A stretch of 64,000 bases of DNA from an uncultured Muribaculaceae bacterium (GTDB lineage: Bacteria > Bacteroidota > Bacteroidia > Bacteroidales > Muribaculaceae). A program made the position numbers and the translations under genes. The stretch lies in NCBI GenBank assembly GCA_934661195.1, contig CAKUJD010000005.1, forward strand, positions 186,001 through 250,000, in the 5' to 3' direction. The notes below the pieces were generated by a model. It made no database searches. It had not been told where the DNA came from and worked only from the letters and a program-made list of their open reading frames with translations. Every line of letters starts with the position of its first letter. Positions within the stretch are counted from its first letter, which is position 1. Positions 43,557 through 53,200 of the stretch are shown here, piece after piece.

Positions 43557-43886
43557 TCATGCTCCGCGCACTATGGCCGTCAAGGCCTGTGCCACCACAG
43601 CCACGGTGGCTGCCACCAGCACGGCGGCAAACAGGGCTTGGCGCACCGTAAGGGTGCTGCTGCCATCGGCCCATGCTGCCATCATCACCCATCCCGTGGC
43701 GCACACCGCTATGGCCATGGCGTAGCACAGCCGCCCGGCCCATGCCGCGGCGTGCCCGCGCTTGGGCGGCAGGCGGTGCAGCAGCCTCTGTGTGAACCAT
43801 GGGCTCTCGCCTGCTTCGGGCGCGCTTTGTTTCAGCCTTTGCGCCAGCTGGCGGTCGTCTTCGCTTGTGAATGTGTTGCGTTTCAT
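43557..43886 (-). CDS. Small two-helix membrane protein, putative anti-sigma partner
   Basis: The 109-residue protein has a cytoplasmic-looking N-terminus (MKRNTFTSEDDRQLAQRLKQ, then PWFTQRLLHRLPPKRG) and two membrane helices (about 47-70 and 85-105). The WFTxRLLxRLP pattern is common in small proteins encoded right after ECF sigma factors in Bacteroidetes. Its ATG overlaps the sigma factor stop by four bases (ATGA), so the two are translationally coupled. A role in holding the sigma factor at the membrane is inferred from that position only. Confidence 0.78.
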   Translation of the reverse strand: MKRNTFTSEDDRQLAQRLKQSAPEAGESPWFTQRLLHRLPPKRGHAAAWAGRLCYAMAIAVCATGWVMMAAWADGSSTLTVRQALFAAVLVAATVAVVAQALTAIVRGA

Positions 43887-44458
43887 ATTGCTCCGTTTGT
43901 TTGCTTGTGTTGCTGTGTCAATCTCATTGCGTCGGCCTCAGCGGCATGGCGCATCTTTAGTTTAGCCCGGTGCAGGTGCGACTTCACTGTGCCCTGCGGC
44001 ATCTGCATGATTTTCGCTATCTGCGCCAGCGGCTTGTCGGCTATGTAGAATAGTGTCACAGCCACGCGCTCGTTGGCGTTGAGCGTGGCCATCAGGGCTT
44101 GCGCGTCAAGGCTCTGGCAGCCGGTGGCGGCTGTGGCAAGTGCCGCGGCTTGCGCTGTTCCCGCTTCCTCGCGCTCTTCGCGTCGCTTGCGCGCATAGGA
44201 GTAAAACTCGTTGTAACCTATGCGGTATAGCCATGTGCCGAAGCCGGCCAGCCCCTTGAAGCTGCGCAGCCCTATATAGGCTTTTATAAACGTCTCTTGG
44301 GCAAGGTCGTCGCTCAAGGCCGCGTCGCCAAGCGTGAGGCCCATGAAGAATTGACGCAGGCGCACTTGGTGTGCCTCCACAAGGGTGCCAAACGCGCGCC
44401 TGTCGTCGCCTATCACGCACAGTGAAATCAGCCTGAGTTCCTCTATCTTGCTAAGCAT
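43883..44458 (-). CDS. ECF-type RNA polymerase sigma factor
   Basis: The 191-residue protein has sigma region 2 (FMGLTLGDAALSDDLAQETFIKAYIGLRSF, then FGTWLYRIGYNEFYSYARKRR) and region 4 (NANERVAVTLFYIADKPLAQIAKIMQMPQGTVKSHLHRAKLKMR), the DNA-binding helix-turn-helix. An Ala-rich linker joins them. A DUF6249-like membrane protein gene lies upstream by 15 bases and the small membrane protein overlaps downstream, so the three form one transcript. Target promoters are not predictable. Confidence 0.93.
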   Translation of the reverse strand: MLSKIEELRLISLCVIGDDRRAFGTLVEAHQVRLRQFFMGLTLGDAALSDDLAQETFIKAYIGLRSFKGLAGFGTWLYRIGYNEFYSYARKRREEREEAGTAQAAALATAATGCQSLDAQALMATLNANERVAVTLFYIADKPLAQIAKIMQMPQGTVKSHLHRAKLKMRHAAEADAMRLTQQHKQTNGAI

Positions 44459-44473
44459 GTGGCTGCTGGGATG

Positions 44474-45271
44474 TTACTGCTGCTGGTCGGGCTGCTGCTG
44501 GTCGGGCCGCTGTGTGGGCGGCACTGGCGGCTGTGGTGGGGTGATGGTGTGGGGGGTGCGCTGCTCCTGATAGATGAAAAATCCTTTGGCAAGGCCAAAC
44601 AGCAGAATGGCCGAGCACAGAAATGCCATCTCGGGGCTGCCAACCCCCAGGAAAAACATCACCAGCGCAAAACCCACTATCACCAGCGTCACGCTGCCCT
44701 TGAATGCCTGCCAGCTGAAGCTCTTGACTACTGTGGACTGCTGCGATGTGGCCGGCTGCGGCTGCTCCCACAGGTTGGCCGGATGGCTGCCGCAGGGCTG
44801 TGGCGCGGGTGCCACGGGCTGGCTGCCAAGCAGTGAGCCGGGCAGCGGGTAGTTGTTTTCAATTGCCTTTTCAATCATCTTGTATTTGGCCCGGCGGCGC
44901 AGGTAGCTGAACAGCGACACCACCAGCACTATAAGGAATATGGTAGAGAAAACCATGCGGCACACGTGCTTCACCATATCGGTGAAAAAATGGCGGTCGT
45001 CGTCGGCTTGCTTTATGGCCGCCTCATTGTTGCTTTGCGCGGCTTCGGCAACCTCGCCATCGGCATAGATGGTGTCGTCGAGGGTGCTTTTCAGCTTTTG
45101 TGTGAGTGTGTTGCCGTCAACCAGCAGCACGGTGTCGGCGTTAGGGGTTATCAGCAGCGTGGTGTCGCCGCTGCGTTTCACTTCTGGCAGACCTTTCTTT
45201 GGCGCCGCGGCTGCCGTGGCGGCGGTGATGGCCATGGCGGCCGTGAGTGTGATTAGTTGATGTTTGTTCAT
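44474..45271 (-). CDS. DUF6249-like membrane protein with Pro/Gln-rich tail
   Basis: The 265-residue protein has a signal peptide (MNKHQLITLTAAMAITAATA), an extracytoplasmic segment, then three membrane helices (one near 105-123, two near 185-232). After the first helix comes RRRAKYKMIEKAIENNYPLP, a stretch found in proteins encoded beside ECF sigma factors in Bacteroidetes. The end is Pro/Gln-rich (TPPQPPVPPTQRPDQQQ). It is first in the sigma-factor operon; its promoter may use TAAATTTG at 45360-45353. A sensing role is inference. Confidence 0.75.
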   Translation of the reverse strand: MNKHQLITLTAAMAITAATAAAAPKKGLPEVKRSGDTTLLITPNADTVLLVDGNTLTQKLKSTLDDTIYADGEVAEAAQSNNEAAIKQADDDRHFFTDMVKHVCRMVFSTIFLIVLVVSLFSYLRRRAKYKMIEKAIENNYPLPGSLLGSQPVAPAPQPCGSHPANLWEQPQPATSQQSTVVKSFSWQAFKGSVTLVIVGFALVMFFLGVGSPEMAFLCSAILLFGLAKGFFIYQEQRTPHTITPPQPPVPPTQRPDQQQPDQQQ

Positions 45272-45400
45272 TGCTGTGGAAGGGTGTTACTTTTGTTTCT
45301 TCGTTTTGCTGTTTAGACGCTGTGCCGCTGCGCAAAGGTTGCGCGCCGGGTGCAAATTTATTGAAAAAATGTGTCACTTCCTCCACATTGCCGCCCGCAT

Positions 45401-46594
45401 TCAGCCTAGGTGGGCGTAGGCTGCGCGCAGCAGGCCGCTCAGGCGCAGCAGCCAGTAGGCAAGGGCAATCAGGGCCACCGCGCAGCCTGCCGCGCCTATC
45501 CACTTAATGCCCAGGTGGCTGCACACGCAGCCGCCGGCAAATGCGCCCAGACCGATGCCCAGGTTGAAGATGCCCGAGAATATCGACATGGCCACCGATG
45601 TGCCCTCGGACGGGGCAATGTTGATTATCTCCGACTGCATGGCCACGTTGTAGGCTGTCACGGCCATACCCCACACCACGCATAGCGCCACGGTGGCCGC
45701 CAGGCTCGACGCCGCAGGCAGCAGCATGGCCAGGCACAGCGCCAGTGCAGCCACGGTAAGCCCTACAAAGCGGTAGCGGTTAAGCGGATACAGCTTGGAA
45801 AACGCTATGCTGCCCAGCAAGCCTGCGGCGCCGTAAATCATGAGGGCTATTGTGATGGTGCCGTTGGCCAGGTGGGCCACTTGCTTGAAAAACGGCTCGA
45901 TGTAGCTGTAGGCCACATAATATGACGTGGCGGTGGCGAAGGCAAACAGGAATATGCCCGTCAGTGCCTTGTGGCTAAGCAGTCCGGGCAGCTGTCCAAA
46001 GGTGAACTTGCCGCTGCTTTGCACCTGCGGCAGGAATGCCCACAGGTAGAGGAATGTGAGCGCCGTGCACACGCCTATGCTGAGAAATGTCATGCGCCAC
46101 CCTATTTGCAGACCTATGGCGCGGCCTATGGGAAGGCCCAGAATAATGGCTATCGACGTGCCTGTCACTATCATGCTCAGGGCCAGCTGCCGGTGTTCGG
46201 GCGGAGCTATGCGCACCGCCATGGGCGACACTATCGACCAAAACACGGCATGTGTGCATGCCACGCCCAAACGGCTGGCCATGAGCATGGTGAAACTTGT
46301 TGATGAAAACGACATGAATTGGAACGCGGCCATAAGGCCCATCATGCCCAGCATCAGCTTGCGCAGGTCCACGCGGGTGGCCAGCACCATCAGTGGCAGC
46401 GACAGCAGCATCACTGCCCAGGCATAAACCGAAATCAGCATTCCCGCTTTGGCTTCGGTCAACCCGAAGTCGGCGGCAATGTCGGTGAGCAGCCCGATTG
46501 GTATGAATTCTGAAGTGTTGAACACAAAGGCCGAGCAGGTGAGGCCGATGAGTGGCAGCCACTTGTTGAGTGGCATTTTGCTGTTATTTCCCAT
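45401..46594 (-). CDS. MFS transporter, SotB/YdhP-like efflux pump
   Basis: The 397-residue protein has twelve membrane helices typical of drug:H+ antiporters of the DHA1 group: FVFNTSEFIPIGLLTDIAADFGLTEAKAG in helix 1 and its loop, LATRVDLRKLMLG in the 2-3 loop and RLGVACTHAVFWSIVSPMAVRIAPPEHR in the fifth region. This is the sugar- or drug-efflux branch (SotB, YdhP). Substrate unknown. Start MGNNSKMPLNKW at 46594; MPLNKW at 46576 is also possible. A -7 box TAACTTTG lies at 46673-46666. Confidence 0.9.
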   Translation of the reverse strand: MGNNSKMPLNKWLPLIGLTCSAFVFNTSEFIPIGLLTDIAADFGLTEAKAGMLISVYAWAVMLLSLPLMVLATRVDLRKLMLGMMGLMAAFQFMSFSSTSFTMLMASRLGVACTHAVFWSIVSPMAVRIAPPEHRQLALSMIVTGTSIAIILGLPIGRAIGLQIGWRMTFLSIGVCTALTFLYLWAFLPQVQSSGKFTFGQLPGLLSHKALTGIFLFAFATATSYYVAYSYIEPFFKQVAHLANGTITIALMIYGAAGLLGSIAFSKLYPLNRYRFVGLTVAALALCLAMLLPAASSLAATVALCVVWGMAVTAYNVAMQSEIINIAPSEGTSVAMSIFSGIFNLGIGLGAFAGGCVCSHLGIKWIGAAGCAVALIALAYWLLRLSGLLRAAYAHLG

Positions 46595-46719
46595 ATGCGC
46601 AAAAGTTCCTTTCGCGCCAGCGGTGTGGCGTGCTATGATTGTAGATTCTTTTTTAGTTTCGGAGTGCAAAGTTAGCGCACATTTGCCAAACTTTGCGACC
46701 ATTGCGCTGTGAAAAAAGG

Positions 46720-47382
46720 TTATTGCGGCGGAATGGTGATGTGCGGCTCGGGCTCGGCCGGCAGCATCCGGGCCAGTCCTGCCGGAGTGACGGCTCCTTG
46801 CGCGGGCTGCGGCGTGTGCTCAAAGCTGCCGTCGGCCCGGTAGATGCCGCAGTTTCCGGCCACAAGGGGGTCGCTCACTGCAATCTCCCGTGGCTGCCAC
46901 TCTGGGTGGCGTGTGCGGTAGGCGTCGATGTAGGCTTCGGCGCTGGCCACGCGCAGCATGGGCACGTTGAGCGCGGCATCGTCCATTCCCAGATTCTCAC
47001 CCGTGTATCCCGTCACCTCCACTATGCCGCCAGCCAGGGAAAACCCCATTGCGGCATACCAGCGTCTCAGCTCTGGCCTCTCGGCTATGAGCATGGCTTG
47101 TGGCGCTCCTTGGCGGCACAAGTCCTCAAGGGCTGTGGCCATTAGCCGCAGCCCCAGTCCGCGCCGCCGGTAGTCGGGGTGGGTGGTCACACCGTAGATG
47201 TATGCTCCGCCGCGGTAGCGCAGCGCGTGCAGTTCGGCCACGGGCTGGCCGTCGATCAGGGTGTCATAGCGGTTGGCCACTGTGGAGTAGTCGCTGAAAA
47301 ATTTGTCGATCCACTCCATCGGGTCGCCGAATCCCAGCTGCCACAGCCGCTTGAGCCCGGTCAGTTCCGCTGCAGCACCCAT
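46720..47382 (-). CDS. GNAT family N-acetyltransferase
   Basis: The 220-residue protein has the acetyl-CoA-binding motif A VTTHPDYRRRGLGLRLMATA (R/Q-x-x-G-x-G/A) preceded by GGAYIYG and followed by PELRRWYAAMGFSLAGG. The C-terminal part after about 130 is extra and has an unknown role; it ends PEPHITIPPQ. The gene begins inside the end of the SPOR lipoprotein gene (22-base overlap), so the two are co-translated. Acceptor substrate unknown. Confidence 0.88.
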   Translation of the reverse strand: MGAAAELTGLKRLWQLGFGDPMEWIDKFFSDYSTVANRYDTLIDGQPVAELHALRYRGGAYIYGVTTHPDYRRRGLGLRLMATALEDLCRQGAPQAMLIAERPELRRWYAAMGFSLAGGIVEVTGYTGENLGMDDAALNVPMLRVASAEAYIDAYRTRHPEWQPREIAVSDPLVAGNCGIYRADGSFEHTPQPAQGAVTPAGLARMLPAEPEPHITIPPQ

Positions 47383-47864
47383 ACCTTTTTCACCAGCGGG
47401 GGCAGTTTCTTCATTTTGTGGTCTATGCCCTTGATGAATGAGGCCGCTTCGGCAGCCGAGTCAAATCCGCGCACGGCCACGCAATACTTCTGGTCGGTGG
47501 CTGTCCACACAATGTAGGCCGGCTGCTGCAATTCGCTGCGCAGGCGGTCGCGGTAGCTGGTGGCGTTGAACTTCTGCTTGAACTCGGCCACTATCACGCT
47601 GTATGGCATCACCTCGTCGGGCTTCCCGTCGACCACATTGCACCGGTCAATTATTAGGCGTATGCTGTCGCCGTTCACCGTGTAGGTGTTGCGGTTGTTC
47701 TCTTCAATCACCTTGTTGTAGGCCTCAAGGCCCACATTCTCCTTGGTGCGGCTCACCGACTTGTCGTAGGCTGCCTTGTAGTTCTGCTCGGTGGGGTGGC
47801 ATGCCGTCAGGGTAAGTGCCGCTGCTGCCGCGGCCAAAACTGCTTTTATAGTCATCGCTTTCAT
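47361..47864 (-). CDS. Lipoprotein with SPOR-like domain
   Basis: The 167-residue protein has a signal peptide with lipobox LTLTACHP. The C-terminal part YSVIVAEFKQKFNATSYRDRL and then TDQKYCVAVRGFDSAAEAASFI is like a SPOR (peptidoglycan-binding) domain, with two beta-alpha-beta repeats. SPOR proteins often go to the division septum. The start MKAMTIKAV at 47864 supplies the signal peptide; the frame upstream to 47930 lacks one. The 3' end overlaps the GNAT gene by 22 bases. Confidence 0.8.
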   Translation of the reverse strand: MKAMTIKAVLAAAAAALTLTACHPTEQNYKAAYDKSVSRTKENVGLEAYNKVIEENNRNTYTVNGDSIRLIIDRCNVVDGKPDEVMPYSVIVAEFKQKFNATSYRDRLRSELQQPAYIVWTATDQKYCVAVRGFDSAAEAASFIKGIDHKMKKLPPLVKKVWVLQRN

Positions 47865-47927
47865 AACCAATATCGGCGTGCCGTAGTGGCCACGCCGCTG
47901 CAAAGATACTCCAACCTGCCGCAATAG

Positions 47928-47969
47928 CAAAGCCCCTGTGCGGATTTTTAGGTCGGCACAGGGGCTTTG
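47928..47969 (-). terminator. Terminator of the BspA-type LRR gene
   Basis: A perfect 14-bp stem (CAAAGCCCCTGTGC/GCACAGGGGCTTTG) lies 32 bases past the LRR-gene stop. The following minus-strand sequence has only a short T-run. Confidence 0.7.
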
Positions 47970-48001
47970 TAGACTGGGTTAAGGGTGTGTGGCTGGTGTC
48001 G

Positions 48002-49954
48002 TTACTTCACCATCACCTTTTTGCCGTTGTGAATGTAGATGCCGCGCTCGGGGTTGTCGATGCGCACACCGTTCAGGTTGTAGTAGGGCGCGTTGTCGTC
48101 GCCGGCGGGTGTCACTTTTACCGTCTCAACGCCCGTGGGAGTGGCGCCGCCGTTGATGGTGGCAAACTTGCTCCACACGGCAGCGGCCTTGTAGGCCTCA
48201 ACCGACTCGCTCTGCACCTGCAGCTCGGCTTTGGTGTATACATCGGTGTAGAACACCTTGTCGGTGATTGTGGCAGGCTCTTTGGCGTGGGCTATCACCT
48301 TTGTGATGGCCTTGCTGTTGTTGAACACGGCTGTGCCATAGGTCTTCAGCGTGCTTGGCAGCTCCACTGTGGCCAGCTTGGCGCAGTTGAAGAAGCAGCT
48401 GTTGCCTATGCTCTCCACGCCTTCGGGAATCTTAATGCTCTCAATGCCCGCGCATGCTGCGAATGCGTTGTTGCCAATGGCGCGAAGGCTGTAGGGCAGG
48501 TCGATGCTGGTGAGGGCGGCGCAGTTGCTGAAGGCGTAGTTGTCAATCTTCTCCAGCGAGGTGGGGAATGTGAAGCCGGTCAGCACTTTGCACGTCTGGA
48601 AGGCGTAGCCGCCAATGTATTTCACTGTGGCGGGCATCTCCACCGTTGTCAGCTTGGTGCAGTTGCTGAACGCATTGGCCGGAATGGTGTCGACGAGTGC
48701 GGGCAGCTCGATTTTCTCAATAGATGTGTAGCCGAATGTGTATTGGCCAAACTTCTTGAGCGTGCTGGGCAGCTTCACCGAGGCCAGGTTGTCGGCGTGG
48801 AAAAACACGTGGTTGGGCAGCTCGGTCACCGCAGCCGGAATCTCGATGCTGGTGAGGGCCTGCGCATATTCAAATGCATGGTGGCCTATTTGGCTCACGC
48901 TGGCGGGCAGTTTCACCGATTCCAGTTTGGTGCAGTAGTCGAACGCATAGTTGCCAAGGGCTGTGACGGTGGCGGGAATCGTATAGGCTGTAACCGAGCC
49001 TGGCACGGTGTAGAGCACCGTCTTGTCTTTGCTCAGCAGTGCGCCGTCTTGCGAGCTGTAGGTCTTGTTGCCTGCGTCAACATTGATGCTGGTGAGCTTG
49101 GCGCATTGTGTGAACACTTGTTCGCCAATAGTGTCGACGCTGGCTGGCACTGTGACGCTGGTGAGCTGGGTGCAGTTTCTGAAGGCGGCTCCCTGCACTT
49201 CCTTGATGCTCGATGGAATGGCAAACGACTCAATGGCTGTGCTTTGGAATGCGCCGAAAGGTATCACAGTCACCTTCGACGACAGTTTCACGTCTTTCAG
49301 AAACGAGCAGTTGTAGAAAGCCATCGAGCCTATCGAATCCACGCTTTCGGGCAGCTCGACCGATGTGAGTGCCTTGCAGGCGTTGAAGGCGTTGTCGCGA
49401 ATCACCTTCACGGTGCTTGGCAGCTCCACTTTGGCCAGTTTCGAGCAGTTCTGGAAGGTGTATTTGTCAATCACGGTCACGCCCGATGGAATGTTGCAGC
49501 TGGTGAGCACCGTGCAGCTGCTGAAGGCGTTGGGGCCAATCTTGGTGACGCTGGCCGGCAGCTCAATCGATGCCAGCTTGGTGCAGCTGTAGAATGCCTT
49601 GCTCGGAATCTCAGTGATGCCGTCGGGAATGTTGATGCTCGTCATCTTGCAGTAGTAGAATGCGCCTTCGCCAATTTCGGTGATGGTCGAGGGCAGGGTC
49701 ACGGCTGTCACCTTCGATGAAAAGTCTTTGAAGGCTTCTTTGCCAATGGCGGTCACATTGTAGGTGTCGCCCGAGCCTTCGCTGTCGGTGATGGTGGCGG
49801 GCACCACCACTTCGCCGTTCGCGGTGCATTTGGTCACGGCCACATTGTTGCCCGAGGTCACGGTGTAGGTGATTTTGTCCACTGTGAAGCTCTGGGCTGA
49901 GGCTGCTGTCGCCATAAGGCATATTGCAGCCGAAAGGAGTAGATGTTTCTTCAT
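48002..49954 (-). CDS. BspA-type leucine-rich repeat secreted protein with sorting-like tail
   Basis: The 650-residue protein has a signal peptide (1-20) and more than twenty 23-residue LRR_5 repeats of the form xIPxxVTxIGxxAFxxCxxLTSVxLP, as in the BspA family of Bacteroidetes surface proteins that bind host matrix or cells. The C-terminal part carries ATITDKVFYTDVYTKAELQV and the ending YNLNGVRIDNPERGIYIHNG plus KKVMVK, typical of type A sorting domains. A -7 box TACTTTTG lies at 50025-50018, about 65 bases before the start. Ligand unknown. Confidence 0.92.
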   Translation of the reverse strand: MKKHLLLSAAICLMATAASAQSFTVDKITYTVTSGNNVAVTKCTANGEVVVPATITDSEGSGDTYNVTAIGKEAFKDFSSKVTAVTLPSTITEIGEGAFYYCKMTSINIPDGITEIPSKAFYSCTKLASIELPASVTKIGPNAFSSCTVLTSCNIPSGVTVIDKYTFQNCSKLAKVELPSTVKVIRDNAFNACKALTSVELPESVDSIGSMAFYNCSFLKDVKLSSKVTVIPFGAFQSTAIESFAIPSSIKEVQGAAFRNCTQLTSVTVPASVDTIGEQVFTQCAKLTSINVDAGNKTYSSQDGALLSKDKTVLYTVPGSVTAYTIPATVTALGNYAFDYCTKLESVKLPASVSQIGHHAFEYAQALTSIEIPAAVTELPNHVFFHADNLASVKLPSTLKKFGQYTFGYTSIEKIELPALVDTIPANAFSNCTKLTTVEMPATVKYIGGYAFQTCKVLTGFTFPTSLEKIDNYAFSNCAALTSIDLPYSLRAIGNNAFAACAGIESIKIPEGVESIGNSCFFNCAKLATVELPSTLKTYGTAVFNNSKAITKVIAHAKEPATITDKVFYTDVYTKAELQVQSESVEAYKAAAVWSKFATINGGATPTGVETVKVTPAGDDNAPYYNLNGVRIDNPERGIYIHNGKKVMVK

Positions 49955-50156
49955 ACCTAAACGAGTATTTTTAATTAAATATTGATATATGATGCTATTT
50001 GCTTATGTAATTATGTGCAAAAGTAGTTATTTTTTTGCTTTTATTGGCTGGTAGGTTACAATTTTTCAACGAAATGGCTAAATGGCGTGGGCCAGTACCG
50101 CAATTCTATTAAATTGAATAGGAACGCGCCGTTTTGCGCAAGGTGGCAGGCGGCGG

Positions 50157-50188
50157 TTTGCCAAAGTGCGTTTTTTGCTGTAACTTTG
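50157..50188 (+). promoter_or_regulatory. Promoter of the GHL10 glycosidase gene
   Basis: TTTG at 50157-50160 and TAACTTTG at 50181-50188 are separated by 20 bases. The leader would be about 43 nt. Confidence 0.7.
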
Positions 50189-50237
50189 AAACATCATCAA
50201 CATAATTGCATAAAAAACTATACAAAACCAAAGCGTA

Positions 50238-53200
50238 ATGACAAGAAAACTACTCCTAACAGCCTTGGCGCTGCTGATGACCGCGATGGGCATCAGGGCC
50301 GGCGAGGCTCAGAAGCGCGAGATGCGCACGGCGTGGATTGCCACTGTGGCCAACATCGACTGGCCAAGCACACGCGGCACCGGCGCCAGCGTTATTGCAA
50401 AACAAAAGCAGGAACTGCTCGTCTACATCGACGGTTTTCACCGCGACAACATGAACGCCATCTGCCTGCAGGTGCGCCCCATGGCTGACGCCCTCTACAA
50501 GTCGAGCTACGAGCCGTGGTCGGCCTACCTCACCGGCACGCGCGGCAAGGATCCGGGTTGGGACCCTCTGGCTTTTGCCGTTGAGGAGTGTCACAAGCGC
50601 GGCATGGAGTGCCACGTGTGGGTCAATCCCTACCGATTCAGCAAAAAGGGCGGCACCGACAACACCACTCCTCAAGACGAGGCTGTGAAGGCTTCGGGCG
50701 TGCTCATCGACAACAATGGCGACCAGGTGTTTAACCCCGCCCTTGAGGCTTCGCGCAAGCGCGTGGTGGACGTGTGCCGCGAAATGATTCAGAACTACGA
50801 CATCGACGGCATAATATTCGACGACTACTTCTATCCCGGCGCGGGCTTGAGCACTGGCACCGATGCCCCCGACTACCAGTTGTGGAAGCAGAGCGGCACT
50901 TCGCTGTCGCTGGCCAACTGGCGCCGCGCCAATGTGAACCAGATGGTGGCCGACGTCTACAACATGGTGCAGGCCACCAAGCCGTTTGTGAAGTTTGGCA
51001 TCGGTCCCGCCGGTGTGGCCGGCACTGCCGCCACTTCGGCCTCGAAGCACAATGTGGACCCGTGTCCAGTGGGCAGCGACTGGCAGTACAACACCATCTA
51101 CAGCGACCCCCTGGCGTGGCTCGAGGAGGGCACCATCGACTACATATCGCCCCAGCTCTACTGGAAGACCAACCACGCCACCAATCCCTTCGGCCCGCTC
51201 ACCAAGTGGTGGAGCTATGCCGCCCATCACTTTGGACGCCACCACTATGCCAGCCACAACATCTACTTCATGGCCGGCACCAACTCCAAGAGCGACTGGG
51301 ACGAGATTCTGGCCCAAATCAACTATTCGCGCCAGTATAATTACGACAACGCCCCCGGCGTGAACTTCTATTCCGCAAAATACCTCAACGGCCCGGCCAT
51401 CAGCGGCTTTGGCGACTACCTCAAGGCCAACTGCTTCCAGCATCCCGCCCTGCCGCCAGCTCTCACGTGGAAGGAGAAGGGTAACTACGACGCTCCGGCC
51501 AACCTCAAGCTCAGCGGCAACACCCTCACTTGGAAGGGTGTCGACAAAAAACTGATGAAGTATTCGGTGTATGCCTTCCCCAACAGTGTGTCGCCCGCCG
51601 ACATCATGAGTGAAAAGTTTGGCGGCATCAAATCCGACTATCTGGTGGCTCTCACCTACAGCCCCAGCTATGAACTTTCGGCCGATCTCGCAAAAGACCA
51701 CTGGTATGCAGTGTGCATGGTCGACGGCTGGAACAACGAGTTCGACCCCGCCTATCTCAACGCTCCCGCAGGCCAGGCCGACACGGCCACGCCCATTTCG
51801 CCTGTAGACGGTGCTGCCACCACTTGGAATCAGGAATTTAAGTGGACCGCAGCCAGCGGTGAGGCCACCTATCGCATTCAGGTGAGCCCCGACAGCACAT
51901 TCTCGAGCGTGGTGCTCGAGCGCAGCTCGCTCACCGAGCCTGAAACCACGTTCAATCTGTCCACGCTCGAGTCGGCTGCCACCTACTATTGGCGCGTCAC
52001 CACCAGTCAGCAGGGCCGTTTTGCCACCACCGGCCCTACAGCCACATTCACATCGCCCAAGCGCAACCCAGCCCCGATGGCCACACTTGTGTCGCCTGCC
52101 GACGGCATGGCCACCGACAGCGACTTTGTGATGACCTGCAAAGCCGCCGATGTGCAGAGCGTTGTGGCCCAGGTGGCCACCGACGCCAAGTTTGCCAACG
52201 TGGTGTGGCAGCGCGACATGGACGAGAAGGAGGCCGGACAGTGGCAGGCGCTTTGCGAAGTTGCCGCCATTGGCAAGGGCAAGTTCTACTGGCGCGTGGT
52301 GACGGGGGCCGAGTATTGCCTCGACAATGCCACCACTCCGCGCCAGTTCACCGTTACGGCCATACCCACCGGCAACTACGAGCCGGGCTATGTGCGCCGC
52401 CGCGACATCGACACATATAATAATATAGAGGACGCCGCTGGCCAGAATACCACAGTATCGGCTCTAAGCAGCACGTGGATGCGCTCGGTGAAGGAGCCTT
52501 ACAACAACATGGCCTTTGTGAGCGACGGCCTTTGCAACCGTGGCTTCACCGCCTATGCCGACCGCCTGCTGGTGGTGGGACGCGCCGAAAACACGCAAGG
52601 CTCGCAGGTCACCATCGACCACTACGACAAGGCAACTGGCGAGAAACTGAAGAGTGTGACTGTGGGCGAAGACTCGCAGGTGGCCTACCTGCCTGGCAAC
52701 GACATATTCACCGACAATGCTGGCAATGTGCTCATTAGTAACCTCACGCTGCGCATCAGCACCACTCCGCTCACCATTTGCCGCGTGAATCCCGAAACTG
52801 GCGAGGCCACTGTGGTGGCTTCGGTCACCTGCGATGACACCAGTACCGGCCGCATCGACCACTGCAACGTGTGGGGCGATGTGAACTCGGGCAACTTCAC
52901 CGTGTTTGCCGCCATGTCGAGCGGCACCGAGCTTGTGCGCTGGACCATTAAAGACGGCAGCCTGGCCTCGACCAGCGTGGTCGGCATCAAGGCCTACACC
53001 GCCGGCGCAAGCCAGCTGGGCATTGCTCCGCGCGTTTGGCCGGTGAGCGCTACTCAGGCCTATGTGAAGGGCAGCAGCACCGACCTTGCCCTCTACGACT
53101 TCACCACCGGGGCCATAGTGCAGCAGTTCGACAACGGCACAAATGTGCTGTCGGGACACCGCCAGGCCAACGGCATGGCCATGTTCACCAACGGCGGCCA

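Noticed and set aside
47987..49720. Long + strand open frame (577 codons) opposite the BspA-type gene
   Set aside because: It is the antisense of a repetitive LRR gene; its translation has no domain pattern and a His/Val/Gly-rich composition typical of antisense frames in G+C-rich DNA.
48002..49954. Tandem DNA repeat in the LRR gene
   Set aside because: The repetition is at protein level; the DNA units have diverged and do not form an exact tandem array.
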